Below are positions 1-6,400 of a stretch of 12,643 nucleotides of DNA, piece by piece. Every line of letters begins with the position of its first letter. Positions within the stretch are counted from its first letter, which is position 1. The notes under the pieces are model-generated. The model did not search any database, was not told where the DNA came from, and saw only the letters and a list, made by a program, of their open reading frames with translations. Made by a program: the position numbers and the translations under genes. Origin of the DNA: Candidatus Omnitrophota bacterium. GTDB taxonomy: Bacteria > Omnitrophota > Gorgyraeia > Gygaellales > Profunditerraquicolaceae. The DNA lies in NCBI GenBank assembly GCA_028715095.1, contig JAQUSM010000019.1:1-12643 (forward strand), in the 5' to 3' direction.

Positions 1-413
1 CTAGGTTCACTTACCCAAAGGTAAAGGATGGAGCTACCAGCACTTTCAACACTACGTTTAAAGACCCTGAGGAACGTTCCACAAAATCAATAGTAAGGAT
101 TAAAGACGGCGAGACAGTGGTTATCGGCGGCCTGATACGTAATGATACCTCCGAAACTATAACCAAGCTGCCTGTTTTAGGGGATATCCCTATAATCGGC
201 GGCCTGTTCAGGCACAAGAATAAAGATAAGGACAGGGAAAGGGAGCTTTTGGTATTTATTACTCCCAGGATCGTCAAGAGTAACCAGGTAAAAATAGAAC
301 AGATGCAGAGGTTCAGCCTGCCTATCCGTGAACAGAATGTGGTTACGCATATTAACCGTGATTACCTGATTAATTCCAGTTTGAATAATTTCGACAAAAA
401 TGCAAAAAGATAA
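1..413 (+). CDS. gspD: Secretin (GspD/PilQ family), 3' end only
   Basis: Outer-membrane secretin that forms the gated exit channel of a type II secretion or type IV pilus machine. Only the last 136 codons are present; the reading frame enters at base 3 and the gene begins before the window. The visible part is the end of the secretin barrel domain. It carries the family signature VVIGGLIR, then LPVLGDIPIIGGLFR, then a charged stretch and ELLVFITPRIV, the classic last beta strand. About 40 residues follow the barrel, a tail in the position where GspD proteins carry a pilotin-binding S-domain; whether it binds a pilotin cannot be told. The stop overlaps the next gene (ATPase) by 14 bases, so the two are probably translationally coupled. 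The D-E-F-G gene order favours gspD over pilQ, but the N-domains that would decide this lie outside the window. Confidence 0.93.
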   Translation, partial: RFTYPKVKDGATSTFNTTFKDPEERSTKSIVRIKDGETVVIGGLIRNDTSETITKLPVLGDIPIIGGLFRHKNKDKDRERELLVFITPRIVKSNQVKIEQMQRFSLPIREQNVVTHINRDYLINSSLNNFDKNAKR

Positions 414-2115
414 GTATTTAAGACTTGGCGAGCTACTTATAAGAGAAGGTTTAATTACACCCAGCCAGCTGGAAAAGGCTATCAGCGTCCAAAGAAAGGA
501 ATCCGGCAGGCTGGGAGAGGTGTTGATTAAACTGGAGATGGTTAAAGAGGAACAAATTGTAGCTGTTCTGGGTAAACAGTTAAATGTCCCGTTTTTTGCC
601 CTTGGTACGGGAATGCTCAAACCGGTGGCTGGCCAGGGATTGGAGCATTTGATCCTGCAGGAGTTTGCTTTTAAAAATTATGTATTGCCTTTATCACGTA
701 CAGCCAGGTCGCTTACAGTGGCAATGTTTGATCCTTTGGATTTCATTCTTATAGACAACCTGAAGAAACTCACCGGTTGTGAAATTAACCCGGTTATTGC
801 CACACGTTCAGATATTAAGAAAGCTATTGAGGAATTTTATGGCAAGTCCGCGATGTTGCGGGATGCTGTCGAGTCCAGCTACAATATTGACACAACAGCG
901 CAGGATACGGGGGATGAGTTAGGCCAGGAGTTGAGCCTGGATAAACTGATTGCCCGCGCTGAAGAAGCGCCCGTGGTCAAAATAGTGGATTTAATTATCC
1001 GCCAGGCAATTGAAGAAGGCGCCTCGGACATACATATCGAGCCTTTTAAGGAAAGAACTTCTTTGCGCTACCGCATTGACGGAAAGCTTTGCGAAATACC
1101 TCCTCCGGCAAAACATCTGCACCTGCCGATTGTTTCGCGCGTAAAGATCTTATCGAAAATGGATATCGCGGAGAAGCGCCTTCCGCAGGACGGAGCAATT
1201 TTAGTGCGTATCAATGACCGTCCGATAGATATCCGTGTTTCTATTATTCCGACTATCTATGGCGAGAAAGCGGTATTGAGGATACTTGACCGCGGCAACA
1301 AGGTTTTGGATTTAAGCTCTGCCGGTTTTGATGCTACGCAGCTGGAGCATGTGCGCAAGGCAATCAACCAGCCGTATGGCTTGGTTTTTGTTACCGGCCC
1401 TACCGGGAGCGGAAAGTCAACGACTCTTTATGCTATTTTAAGCGAAATCAAGAATCCTTCGAAGAATATTGTTACCGTTGAAGATCCTGTAGAGTATAAA
1501 ATGGATGGGATCAACCAGGTCCAGATTAAGCCCGAAGTCGGGCTTACTTTTGCCGCTGCCTTGCGCAGTTTTTTGCGTCAGGACCCGGATATTATGATGG
1601 TGGGGGAGGTCAGGGACCTGGAAACTTCCCAGATCTGTATCCGTTCGGCGCTCACCGGGCATTTGGTTTTAAGTACATTACACACTAATGATGCTCCTTC
1701 AGCGGCAAGCCGCCTTATGGATATTGGAGTCGAGCCGTATATGCTCGGCCCTTCTTTATTGGTAGTTATTGCCCAGAGATTGATTAGGAAGCTATGCCCG
1801 GAATGTAAAGAGGCTTATGAGCCTACTCCTGAGCAATTAAAGGGGGCCAAAATTAAAGGGGATTTAATCTACCGGCATAAAGGATGCCCCAAGTGCAATA
1901 ATACAGGTTATAGAGGCAGGACCAATATTTGTGAAGTTATGCCCTGCACTATAGAAATTCAGGATTTGATTAACCAGAGGGCCCCTTATCTAAAGATACG
2001 TGAGGTAGCCAGGGCTGCGGGGATGCAAACTCTATATGAGTCAGGGATTAAGAAGGTTGAAAGCGGGATAACTTCGTTAGAAGAGGTTTTCTCCGTGACA
2101 TTGGGAGTGGAGTAA
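400..2115 (+). CDS. gspE: Type II secretion/type IV pilus assembly ATPase GspE/PilB
   Basis: Cytoplasmic hexameric ATPase that powers pseudopilus or pilus extension. The protein has 571 residues, a normal length for the family. Residues 1 to about 150 form an MshEN-type N-terminal domain (LGELLIREGLITPSQLEKA). The nucleotide-binding half follows: Walker A GPTGSGKST at 333-341 (Lys339), the Asp-box/Walker B region DPDIMMVGEVRD with Glu403, and the His-box GHLVLSTLHTND with His421 and His428. A zinc-binding tetracysteine motif is intact (Cys466, Cys469, Cys496, Cys499), as in GspE and PilB extension ATPases and unlike the retraction ATPase PilT. The start lies 14 bases inside the secretin gene, and the stop overlaps the gspF start by one base (TAATG). 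GspE and PilB cannot be separated by motifs alone; the neighbours favour a T2SS-type locus. Confidence 0.97.
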   Translation: MQKDKYLRLGELLIREGLITPSQLEKAISVQRKESGRLGEVLIKLEMVKEEQIVAVLGKQLNVPFFALGTGMLKPVAGQGLEHLILQEFAFKNYVLPLSRTARSLTVAMFDPLDFILIDNLKKLTGCEINPVIATRSDIKKAIEEFYGKSAMLRDAVESSYNIDTTAQDTGDELGQELSLDKLIARAEEAPVVKIVDLIIRQAIEEGASDIHIEPFKERTSLRYRIDGKLCEIPPPAKHLHLPIVSRVKILSKMDIAEKRLPQDGAILVRINDRPIDIRVSIIPTIYGEKAVLRILDRGNKVLDLSSAGFDATQLEHVRKAINQPYGLVFVTGPTGSGKSTTLYAILSEIKNPSKNIVTVEDPVEYKMDGINQVQIKPEVGLTFAAALRSFLRQDPDIMMVGEVRDLETSQICIRSALTGHLVLSTLHTNDAPSAASRLMDIGVEPYMLGPSLLVVIAQRLIRKLCPECKEAYEPTPEQLKGAKIKGDLIYRHKGCPKCNNTGYRGRTNICEVMPCTIEIQDLINQRAPYLKIREVARAAGMQTLYESGIKKVESGITSLEEVFSVTLGVE

Positions 2116-3353
2116 TGCCAAAATTTTATTATATTTCCAGGGATACTTCGGGAAAAAAAGAAACCGGTATAGAGGAAGGAGTAGACCAGGAAGAGGCGGT
2201 AAGCAGGATTCAATCCCGGGGATTGATTGTAATCAGCGTTATTCCTGAAAATAATGAAGCTTTTAAGAGCAGCGTATCTAAGCCGGTTATCAAAGACAAG
2301 ATCAAGCAGAAGCGTAACAGTATCAGCGCTGATGACCTTACCCTTTTCTGCAGGCAATTAGCAACTTTGCTTGGCGCAGGGGTAACTATCCTTAAAAGCC
2401 TGGATATTATCTCTAAGCAGGTCGTCAGTAAGAAACTTTATCTGGTTGTCCTGGATTTACAAAAGAATATGGAATCGGGTTTGAGTTTTCATGAGGCCAT
2501 GGCCAAGCATCCAAAAGTTTTTACGGATCTTTGGGTAAACCTTGTAGAGAGCGGGGAGGCCAGCGGAAATTTGGCGGTAGTGTTAAGCCGCCTGGCTACG
2601 TATTTGGAAAGGGATGCCGAGTTCAGGGGCAAGATTATCTCGGCCTTGATTTACCCGGGTATACTTTTGACCGCGGGTTTAGCGGCTTTGTTTTTAATGG
2701 CGGTAAAAATAGTGCCTACCTTCGCGGAGATATTCAAGGGGTTTAATATTACCCTGCCTGTGCTTACGCAAATATTATTAAAGGTAAGTGATTTCCTGCG
2801 GTTTAATATGATTACGATAATCCTGGGTATCGCCGGAATTATCTTTGCTTTTAAGAAATACGTCAAGACTAAAACAGGCAGGAGAAATTTTGAGAACTTT
2901 AAGTTTAAGATTCCGGTATTCGGGGAGTTTTTTGTGGCTTTGAACGTAGAAAGATTTTCATCGGAAATGTCTACGCTTTTGGAATCAGGGGTTCCTATTC
3001 TTTATTCCCTGGAAATATCCGAACGCAGCGTTGGCAACCTGATTATGGCTGATATTATCCGTAAAGTTAAAGAAGATGTGCGCGAGGGAAAATCTTTACG
3101 TGAACCTTTGGAGAAAAGCGCTTTTTTTGACCCTATGTTCGTGCAAATGGTCAGCATCGGGGAAGAGATTGGGGAGCTGCCCCAGATGTTTAAAAAGATT
3201 AATACTTTTTATCAGGATTATTGCGAGGTGTTCCTGGCGCGTTTTGTTTCCATGTTTGAGCCTTTTGTGCTGGTTTTTATCGGAGGGGTTATAGGTATTA
3301 TGATTACAGGTATCTTTTTGCCGATTTTTGAAATTTCAAAAATCGGAGGATAA
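2115..3353 (+). CDS. gspF: Inner-membrane platform protein GspF/PilC
   Basis: Polytopic inner-membrane platform protein that couples the ATPase to pilin polymerisation. The 412 residues are a typical length. Two homologous T2SSF repeats are visible, at about 75-198 (FCRQLATLLGAGVTILKSL) and 277-400 (FSSEMSTLLESGVPILYSL). Hydrophobic segments at about 175-200, 231-248 and 383-403 match the usual three-helix topology. The N-terminal 60 residues form the soluble domain that precedes the first repeat in this family. The start codon shares one base with the gspE stop, so translation is probably coupled. The gene ends four bases before a strong promoter that serves the pilin genes, so pilin expression can be set independently of the motor and platform. 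Confidence 0.97.
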   Translation: MPKFYYISRDTSGKKETGIEEGVDQEEAVSRIQSRGLIVISVIPENNEAFKSSVSKPVIKDKIKQKRNSISADDLTLFCRQLATLLGAGVTILKSLDIISKQVVSKKLYLVVLDLQKNMESGLSFHEAMAKHPKVFTDLWVNLVESGEASGNLAVVLSRLATYLERDAEFRGKIISALIYPGILLTAGLAALFLMAVKIVPTFAEIFKGFNITLPVLTQILLKVSDFLRFNMITIILGIAGIIFAFKKYVKTKTGRRNFENFKFKIPVFGEFFVALNVERFSSEMSTLLESGVPILYSLEISERSVGNLIMADIIRKVKEDVREGKSLREPLEKSAFFDPMFVQMVSIGEEIGELPQMFKKINTFYQDYCEVFLARFVSMFEPFVLVFIGGVIGIMITGIFLPIFEISKIGG

Positions 3354-3356
3354 TTA

Positions 3357-3385
3357 TTGACATTTTCTGGAATATAGTTTAAAAT
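3357..3385 (+). promoter_or_regulatory. Strong sigma70-type promoter for the pilin genes
   Basis: A perfect -35 box TTGACA (3357-3362) is followed by a 17-base spacer and a -10 box TAAAAT (3380-3385, one mismatch to TATAAT). The expected transcription start is near 3392, giving a leader of about 19 bases that contains the strong Shine-Dalgarno sequence AAGGGAGGAG (3396-3405). The promoter occupies the gap between gspF and the first pilin and covers the upstream ATG at 3384, which argues that the true pilin start is 3411. No sigma54 motif, common in front of pilA in other bacteria, was seen here. This is a sequence match only. Confidence 0.7.
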
Positions 3386-3410
3386 GTTTCACAAGAAGGG
3401 AGGAGTTAAA

Positions 3411-3791
3411 ATGAGAAAAGGTTTTACGCTTATTGAACTTATCGTAGTTATCATTATCGTCGGTATCCTGGCCTCTGTGGGTATGACGCAGTATACTAAG
3501 GTAGTTGAAAAAGGCCGCGCTGCTGAAGCAAGATTGATATTGGGTTCTCTTAGAAGCGCAGAAATAGCTGAAAATATGGAAAATGGCGCATATGCGACAG
3601 TGGCTAACTTAGGTGTATCGGCCCCTTCAGCCTGTACCACCACGCATTATTTTTCTTATTCATGTTCTGCGGCTACCGGAACCTGTACTGCCACCAGATG
3701 TACTGCCGGTGGAAAAACACCTCAAGGCGCAGCAGCTTATACCAAGACTGTTGATGTTAACGGTACCTGGGGCGGGTCTGCGGGTTATTAA
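3411..3791 (+). CDS. Major type IV pilin/GspG-like prepilin, copy 1
   Basis: Prepilin subunit of the pilus or pseudopilus fibre. The 126-residue precursor has a classic class III signal: MRKG, then FTLIELIVVIIIVGILA. Cleavage is expected after Gly4, with Phe5 as the N-methylated first residue and Glu9 as the conserved mature Glu5. The hydrophobic helix runs to about residue 23. The C-terminal half is rich in Thr, Ala, Gly and Ser and holds four cysteines (75, 85, 92, 97), enough for two disulfides. The start at 3411 was chosen over the in-frame ATG at 3384 because it follows AAGGGAGGAG by five bases and places the signal correctly, while 3384 lies inside the predicted -10 box. It is probably the abundant subunit, judging by its own strong promoter and RBS. 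PilA/PilE-like and GspG-like functions cannot be separated. Confidence 0.93.
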   Translation: MRKGFTLIELIVVIIIVGILASVGMTQYTKVVEKGRAAEARLILGSLRSAEIAENMENGAYATVANLGVSAPSACTTTHYFSYSCSAATGTCTATRCTAGGKTPQGAAAYTKTVDVNGTWGGSAGY

Positions 3792-3811
3792 TTTATAAGG
3801 GAGGAGTTAAA

Positions 3812-4192
3812 ATGAGAAAAGGTTTTACGCTTATTGAACTTATCGTAGTTATCATTATCGTCGGTATCCTGGCCTCTGTGGGTATGACGCAGTATACTAA
3901 GGTAGTTGAAAAAGGCCGCGCTGCTGAAGCAAGATTGATATTGGGTTCTCTTAGAAGCGCAGAAATAGCTGAAAATATGGAAAATGGCGCATATGCGACA
4001 GTGGCTAACTTAGGTGTATCGGCCCCTTCAGCCTGTACCACCACGCATTATTTTTCTTATTCATGTTCTGCGGCTACCGGAACCTGTACTGCCACCAGAT
4101 GTACTGCCGGTGGAAAAACACCTCAAGGCGCAGCAGCTTATACCAAGACTGTTGATGTTAACGGTACCTGGGGCGGGTCTGCGGGTTATTAA
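3812..4192 (+). CDS. Major type IV pilin/GspG-like prepilin, copy 2 (identical)
   Basis: Second copy of the preceding pilin gene. It encodes the same 126 residues: cleavage after Gly4, mature Glu5 at residue 9, and cysteines at 75, 85, 92 and 97. It keeps its own copy of the strong Shine-Dalgarno sequence (3797-3806) five bases before ATG but has no promoter of its own, so it depends on transcription from 3357-3385. Two tandem copies of one subunit raise dosage without changing the product and give a substrate for recombination that could lose, gain or diversify pilin genes. If the duplication is an assembly artefact, this entry would collapse into copy 1. Confidence 0.88.
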   Translation: MRKGFTLIELIVVIIIVGILASVGMTQYTKVVEKGRAAEARLILGSLRSAEIAENMENGAYATVANLGVSAPSACTTTHYFSYSCSAATGTCTATRCTAGGKTPQGAAAYTKTVDVNGTWGGSAGY

Positions 4193-4214
4193 TCCGCAAA
4201 GGAGCAGTTAAAGA

Positions 4215-4616
4215 ATGCTGATTAAGAGAAGCTTCACTTTAATGGAGTTGCTGATTGTAATTGTTATTATCGGCGTCTTAGCTGCTTTGGCCTTGCCTGG
4301 ATTTGCGACCAGCAGGGAGCGGGCGTTGGATAGGGAGGCCAGGGCCAGCCTTGGGCTTATGCAGGCAGCGGAAAAGATTTACAGGATGGAATCAGGTGGT
4401 TCTTACTATCCTCCGGGCGGCTCTACCAGCGTAATTGCTGATATAAACACTTATCTAAAGGTTAACCTGCCTTCTAGTGGAGTATCTTGGGGTTATACGG
4501 CGGATGGAATTGGAAACCAAACTACTGCTACGCGCGTAGGCAGTGGCGGCAGGGTTTGGACTTTAACTAATACTGGGAGCGCTCCTACTTGCTCTGGTAC
4601 GGGATGCCCGCCTTAA
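4215..4616 (+). CDS. Prepilin-like protein (GspG/GspH type) with Ser at the cleavage site
   Basis: Pseudopilin or minor pilin of 133 residues. The N-terminus MLIKRS-FTLMELLIVIVIIGVLAALALPGF is an unmistakable class III signal and pilin helix. Glu11 would be mature Glu5, but the residue before the expected cut is Ser6 instead of Gly. The globular part has a Gly/Tyr/Pro-rich loop (SGGSYYPPGG), a GGRVWTLTNTG segment and a C-terminal Cys pair (126, 131) that could close a short disulfide loop, as some pilins do. The start has AAAGGAG (4198-4204) ten bases upstream. It follows the second pilin copy by 22 bases and overlaps the next prepilin gene by 13 bases. The exact subunit class (G or H) is uncertain. 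Confidence 0.9.
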   Translation: MLIKRSFTLMELLIVIVIIGVLAALALPGFATSRERALDREARASLGLMQAAEKIYRMESGGSYYPPGGSTSVIADINTYLKVNLPSSGVSWGYTADGIGNQTTATRVGSGGRVWTLTNTGSAPTCSGTGCPP

Positions 4617-5014
4617 TCTGCAGTAAGCGTTCTACTACGCTGTTTGAAGTAATTATATCAACAGTTATATTTGCCCTGGTAATTGGCGGATTGGCAAGTG
4701 TTTTTGTTTCGGGTAAACGCCATATTTTGCATTCCATGGAACGTATGACCAGCAGTGAAATGGGTAAGCTTTTTCTTGATCCTCTCCAATTATACGTGCG
4801 GCAGGACAACTGGGATACTGTCAACAACGCTTTGACCGTAGGCACCACTTATTGCGATGCGAGCGGGGTTAATCAAAATCCGGCATGCCCTTCGTTGGCG
4901 CTCCATAGAAAAGTAAATAATACTGATTATACCGCGCGATATGACGTTGCTACTTTTAGCACGAATTTGCGCAGGGTAAAAGTTACGATTAACTGGACTG
5001 AAGTCTCTCCCTAA
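4604..5014 (+). CDS. Prepilin-like protein, GspI/PilV type
   Basis: Minor pseudopilin of 136 residues. The start is taken as ATG 4604 (MPALICSKRS), inside the end of the previous gene; a TTG five codons upstream (4589) is the alternative and has no better RBS. The signal is KRS-TTLFEVIISTVIFALVIGGLASVF, with Glu15 as the mature Glu5 equivalent and Ser10 at the -1 position. The xLFEV start of the helix and the C-terminal strand RRVKVTINWTE are features of the GspI/PilV family, whose members help form the initiating tip of the pseudopilus. Two cysteines (in TYCDAS and NPACPS) lie close together and may pair. No clear Shine-Dalgarno is seen, so translation probably depends on coupling to the preceding gene through the 13-base overlap. 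Confidence 0.85.
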   Translation: MPALICSKRSTTLFEVIISTVIFALVIGGLASVFVSGKRHILHSMERMTSSEMGKLFLDPLQLYVRQDNWDTVNNALTVGTTYCDASGVNQNPACPSLALHRKVNNTDYTARYDVATFSTNLRRVKVTINWTEVSP

Positions 5015-5017
5015 CAA

Positions 5018-5602
5018 ATGCCTAAGAGCAAATCTGCTTCAAGCCTGATAGAGTTGATTATGGCGATAATTCTGATGTCGCTGGTCCTTTTGGCTTTTTT
5101 CAGCATTGATTTATTCAGCAGGAATCATGTAATCAGCTCGGACAAGCGGGTTAAAGTGCAGAATCAGATTTCTTATGTTCTTGACTATATAAGTAAATAT
5201 GTCCAGCAGGGTGTAGGGGAATTTAACAGCCCTGCGATCAGGAGGTATCCTGCTGCGGGAGTACAAACAGGTTTTCAGGTACGCGTGGATTTAAATACCC
5301 CCAGGACGCCGGGCAACTTAGTTGATGACCCATGGATCACCTTTTATTTAGACGGCAATGCTTTAAAGGTTATATTTATTACTACTACCGAAGTTTTAAG
5401 TGATAAAATTATCAGTAATTTTTCGGCTACTGTAATGCCGGATTACCCGACCTCAGGTTTTTATGCCCGGATTACTGATAATGGCATGGCGGTTGATGTT
5501 GGTTTGGTAGGCAGGTATGATCCTGCTGTTGCGGTTAGTTCAGACAACCCTCAAATTGCCATGAAAACGCGTTTAGTTTGCCCTAGCGCTCCCGCGCAAT
5601 AA
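5018..5602 (+). CDS. Prepilin-like protein, GspJ/PilW type
   Basis: Minor pseudopilin of 194 residues. The N-terminus MPKSKSA-SSLIELIMAIILMSLVLLAFF is a class III-type signal and helix with Glu12 as mature Glu5, but Ala7 occupies the usual Gly position. The longer globular part (about 160 residues) and the VQNQISYVLDYISKYVQQG segment after the helix resemble GspJ/PilW proteins. It starts three bases after the previous stop without an evident Shine-Dalgarno and so looks co-translated. With the GspI-like neighbour it would make the tip complex; no GspK-like gene follows, although GspK normally completes that complex. Family membership is secure; the J/W class is inferred from size and position. 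Confidence 0.85.
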   Translation: MPKSKSASSLIELIMAIILMSLVLLAFFSIDLFSRNHVISSDKRVKVQNQISYVLDYISKYVQQGVGEFNSPAIRRYPAAGVQTGFQVRVDLNTPRTPGNLVDDPWITFYLDGNALKVIFITTTEVLSDKIISNFSATVMPDYPTSGFYARITDNGMAVDVGLVGRYDPAVAVSSDNPQIAMKTRLVCPSAPAQ

Positions 5603-5641
5603 AATTCTTTTATACCCTCTCACCTTTAAAAAAGGAATAAA

Positions 5642-6226
5642 ATGGAAAAAGGTAAACTTGAAAAACAATTTCTGAAATACTGCCCCAAATGCAATGAATA
5701 CTTTCCTACCCCCTGGAAAGTATGCCCCACCTGCAAGAAAACGTTAAAAAGTTTCTTTTGGCGGTATTATCTAGTAGAAATATTTAAGAAAATAACCGGA
5801 TTATTCAAGAAAATATTGTCTCCTCTTGTTATTCTTTTGTTATGTGTGATTGGTACATATGGCATTCAGGTAAACCAAAGAGCTCAATATGCCAATGGAT
5901 TCAATCTGATGGTAAATAAGAAATTCCATGAGGGCTGGGAAGAAATCAGGGGCGCTTTAGCTAAAAACCCTTTGTACAAATATGTGAAATCAAAGACAGG
6001 AGGGGCCAAGGGGAAGAATCCGGAGATTAAAAAAGAGCAATATGCCCTTCAGGATATATATTTTGACGCTGGTAACAAGAGAAATTCGGCATTAATAAAT
6101 AATAAAGTTGTTTTTGAAGGTGACACAATGGGGGATTTTAAGATTATTAAAATCAATGTTGATTCTGTGGACATAGAAATTAATGGTAAGCAGGAAAACG
6201 TAAGATTCGGCAAGGCCTGGAATTAG
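5642..6226 (+). CDS. Zinc-ribbon, single-span membrane protein with GspB/GspC-like C-terminus
   Basis: 194-residue protein of unrecognised name. It begins with a cytoplasmic zinc ribbon (Cys14, Cys17, Cys28, Cys31; YCPKC and VCPTC). A basic, aromatic segment (WRYYLVEIFKK) and one membrane helix at about 59-75 (LSPLVILLLCVIGTYGI) follow. A short periplasmic part ends in residues 148-190 (SALINNKVVFEGDTMGDFKI, then IKINVDSVDIEINGKQENV). This last piece has the shape of the small beta domain shared by GspB, GspC and PilP, typically an 'INGKVV.EGD...VV.I..DSV.L...G' pattern, which links the inner-membrane assembly to the secretin. It sits 39 bases after the last pseudopilin gene and has AAGGA a few bases before its ATG, so it most likely belongs to the secretion system. 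The domain match is by pattern, not by a profile search. Confidence 0.75.
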   Translation: MEKGKLEKQFLKYCPKCNEYFPTPWKVCPTCKKTLKSFFWRYYLVEIFKKITGLFKKILSPLVILLLCVIGTYGIQVNQRAQYANGFNLMVNKKFHEGWEEIRGALAKNPLYKYVKSKTGGAKGKNPEIKKEQYALQDIYFDAGNKRNSALINNKVVFEGDTMGDFKIIKINVDSVDIEINGKQENVRFGKAWN

Positions 6227-6252
6227 CTAAAAATTGATAATTTCTTGATATC

Positions 6253-6325
6253 GGGGCTGTAGCTCAGTTGGGAGAGCATCTCGTTCGCAACGAGGGGGTC
6301 GGGAGTTCGATTCTCCCCAGCTCCA
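6253..6325 (+). tRNA. tRNA-Ala (anticodon CGC)
   Basis: Complete cloverleaf of 73 bases. The acceptor stem GGGGCTG pairs with CAGCTCC (one G-T pair); the D arm is GCTC/GAGC; the anticodon stem TCTCG/CGAGG encloses the loop TTCGCAA with anticodon CGC, reading GCG (Ala). The variable loop is GGGTC, and the T arm is GGGAG-TTCGATT-CTCCC. The discriminator base is A6325 and the CCA tail is not encoded. A possible -10-like GATAAT at 6236-6241 lies upstream but lacks a convincing -35. The last four tRNA bases (6322-6325) are also the left edge of a perfect palindrome. Confidence 0.97.
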
Positions 6326-6357
6326 CAATTCGCTGCATTAATGCAGCGAATTGTGGA
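6322..6357. repeat. Perfect 36-bp palindrome overlapping the tRNA-Ala 3' end
   Basis: Each arm is 18 bases with no central spacer. The left arm begins TCCACAATTCGCTGCATT and the right arm is its exact reverse complement. The left arm includes the last four bases of the tRNA, so in a primary transcript a hairpin here would compete with the 3' acceptor strand. There is no run of Ts right after it, so it does not look like a standard terminator. It could be a recombination or integration scar at a tRNA, a palindromic repeat element, a protein-binding site, or a processing signal. Confidence 0.9.
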
Positions 6358-6382
6358 TTCTGCAACAATGTGTTGCAGAATC
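6356..6382. repeat. Second inverted repeat (12-bp arms, 3-base loop)
   Basis: Arms GATTCTGCAACA and TGTTGCAGAATC enclose the loop ATG. The hairpin begins on the last bases of the preceding palindrome, so the two structures exclude each other at 6356-6357. Both share an ATTC..TGCA / TGCA..GAAT core. The weak T stretch after the stem (TTTCTC) allows, but does not argue strongly for, a terminator of the tRNA transcript. The element lies 18 bases before the start of the MEMO-AMMECR1 gene, so it could also act as a regulatory structure in that leader. Confidence 0.85.
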
Positions 6383-6400
6383 TTTCTCATCTCAACATCC

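Larger units (their letters stand above)
3396..4193 (+). repeat. Perfect tandem duplication of a pilin gene with its RBS (2 x 397 bp)
   Basis: Bases 3396-3792 and 3797-4193 read as identical by eye over the full 397 bases, offset by 401, with only the 4-base spacer TTAT between them. Each copy starts at the Shine-Dalgarno sequence AAGGGAGGAG and ends two bases beyond the last base of the stop region (TTATTAAT). The promoter at 3357-3385 is not part of the unit, so the second copy must be read from the first copy's transcript. The flanks differ from each other immediately outside the unit. Identity at synonymous sites points to a very recent duplication, continuing gene conversion, or an assembly error. 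Confidence 0.95.

Noticed and set aside
3384..3410. Nine-codon upstream extension of the first pilin (ATG 3384)
   Set aside because: This ATG overlaps the predicted -10 box, has no RBS, and is not present in the duplicated copy; ATG 3411 has an ideal RBS and gives the canonical prepilin leader.
3389..4044. Two identical antisense open frames opposite the pilin genes
   Set aside because: They are shadows of the duplicated pilin coding sequence, with no RBS or protein-family resemblance.
5603..5641. CCTTT-AAA-AAAGG as a terminator after the last pseudopilin
   Set aside because: Only five pairs, AT-rich and without a T tract; it more likely just provides the RBS of the next gene.
6322..6357. 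dif/Xer-like site at the tRNA palindrome
   Set aside because: The sequence shows no resemblance to the conserved XerC/XerD half-site pattern, is fully symmetric and has no asymmetric central region; no integrase gene is nearby.
6341..6400. N-terminal extension of the MEMO-AMMECR1 protein (starts at 6341 or 6368)
   Set aside because: The extension is encoded by the palindromes and would put 11-20 residues in front of a clear signal peptide; 6401 fits better.
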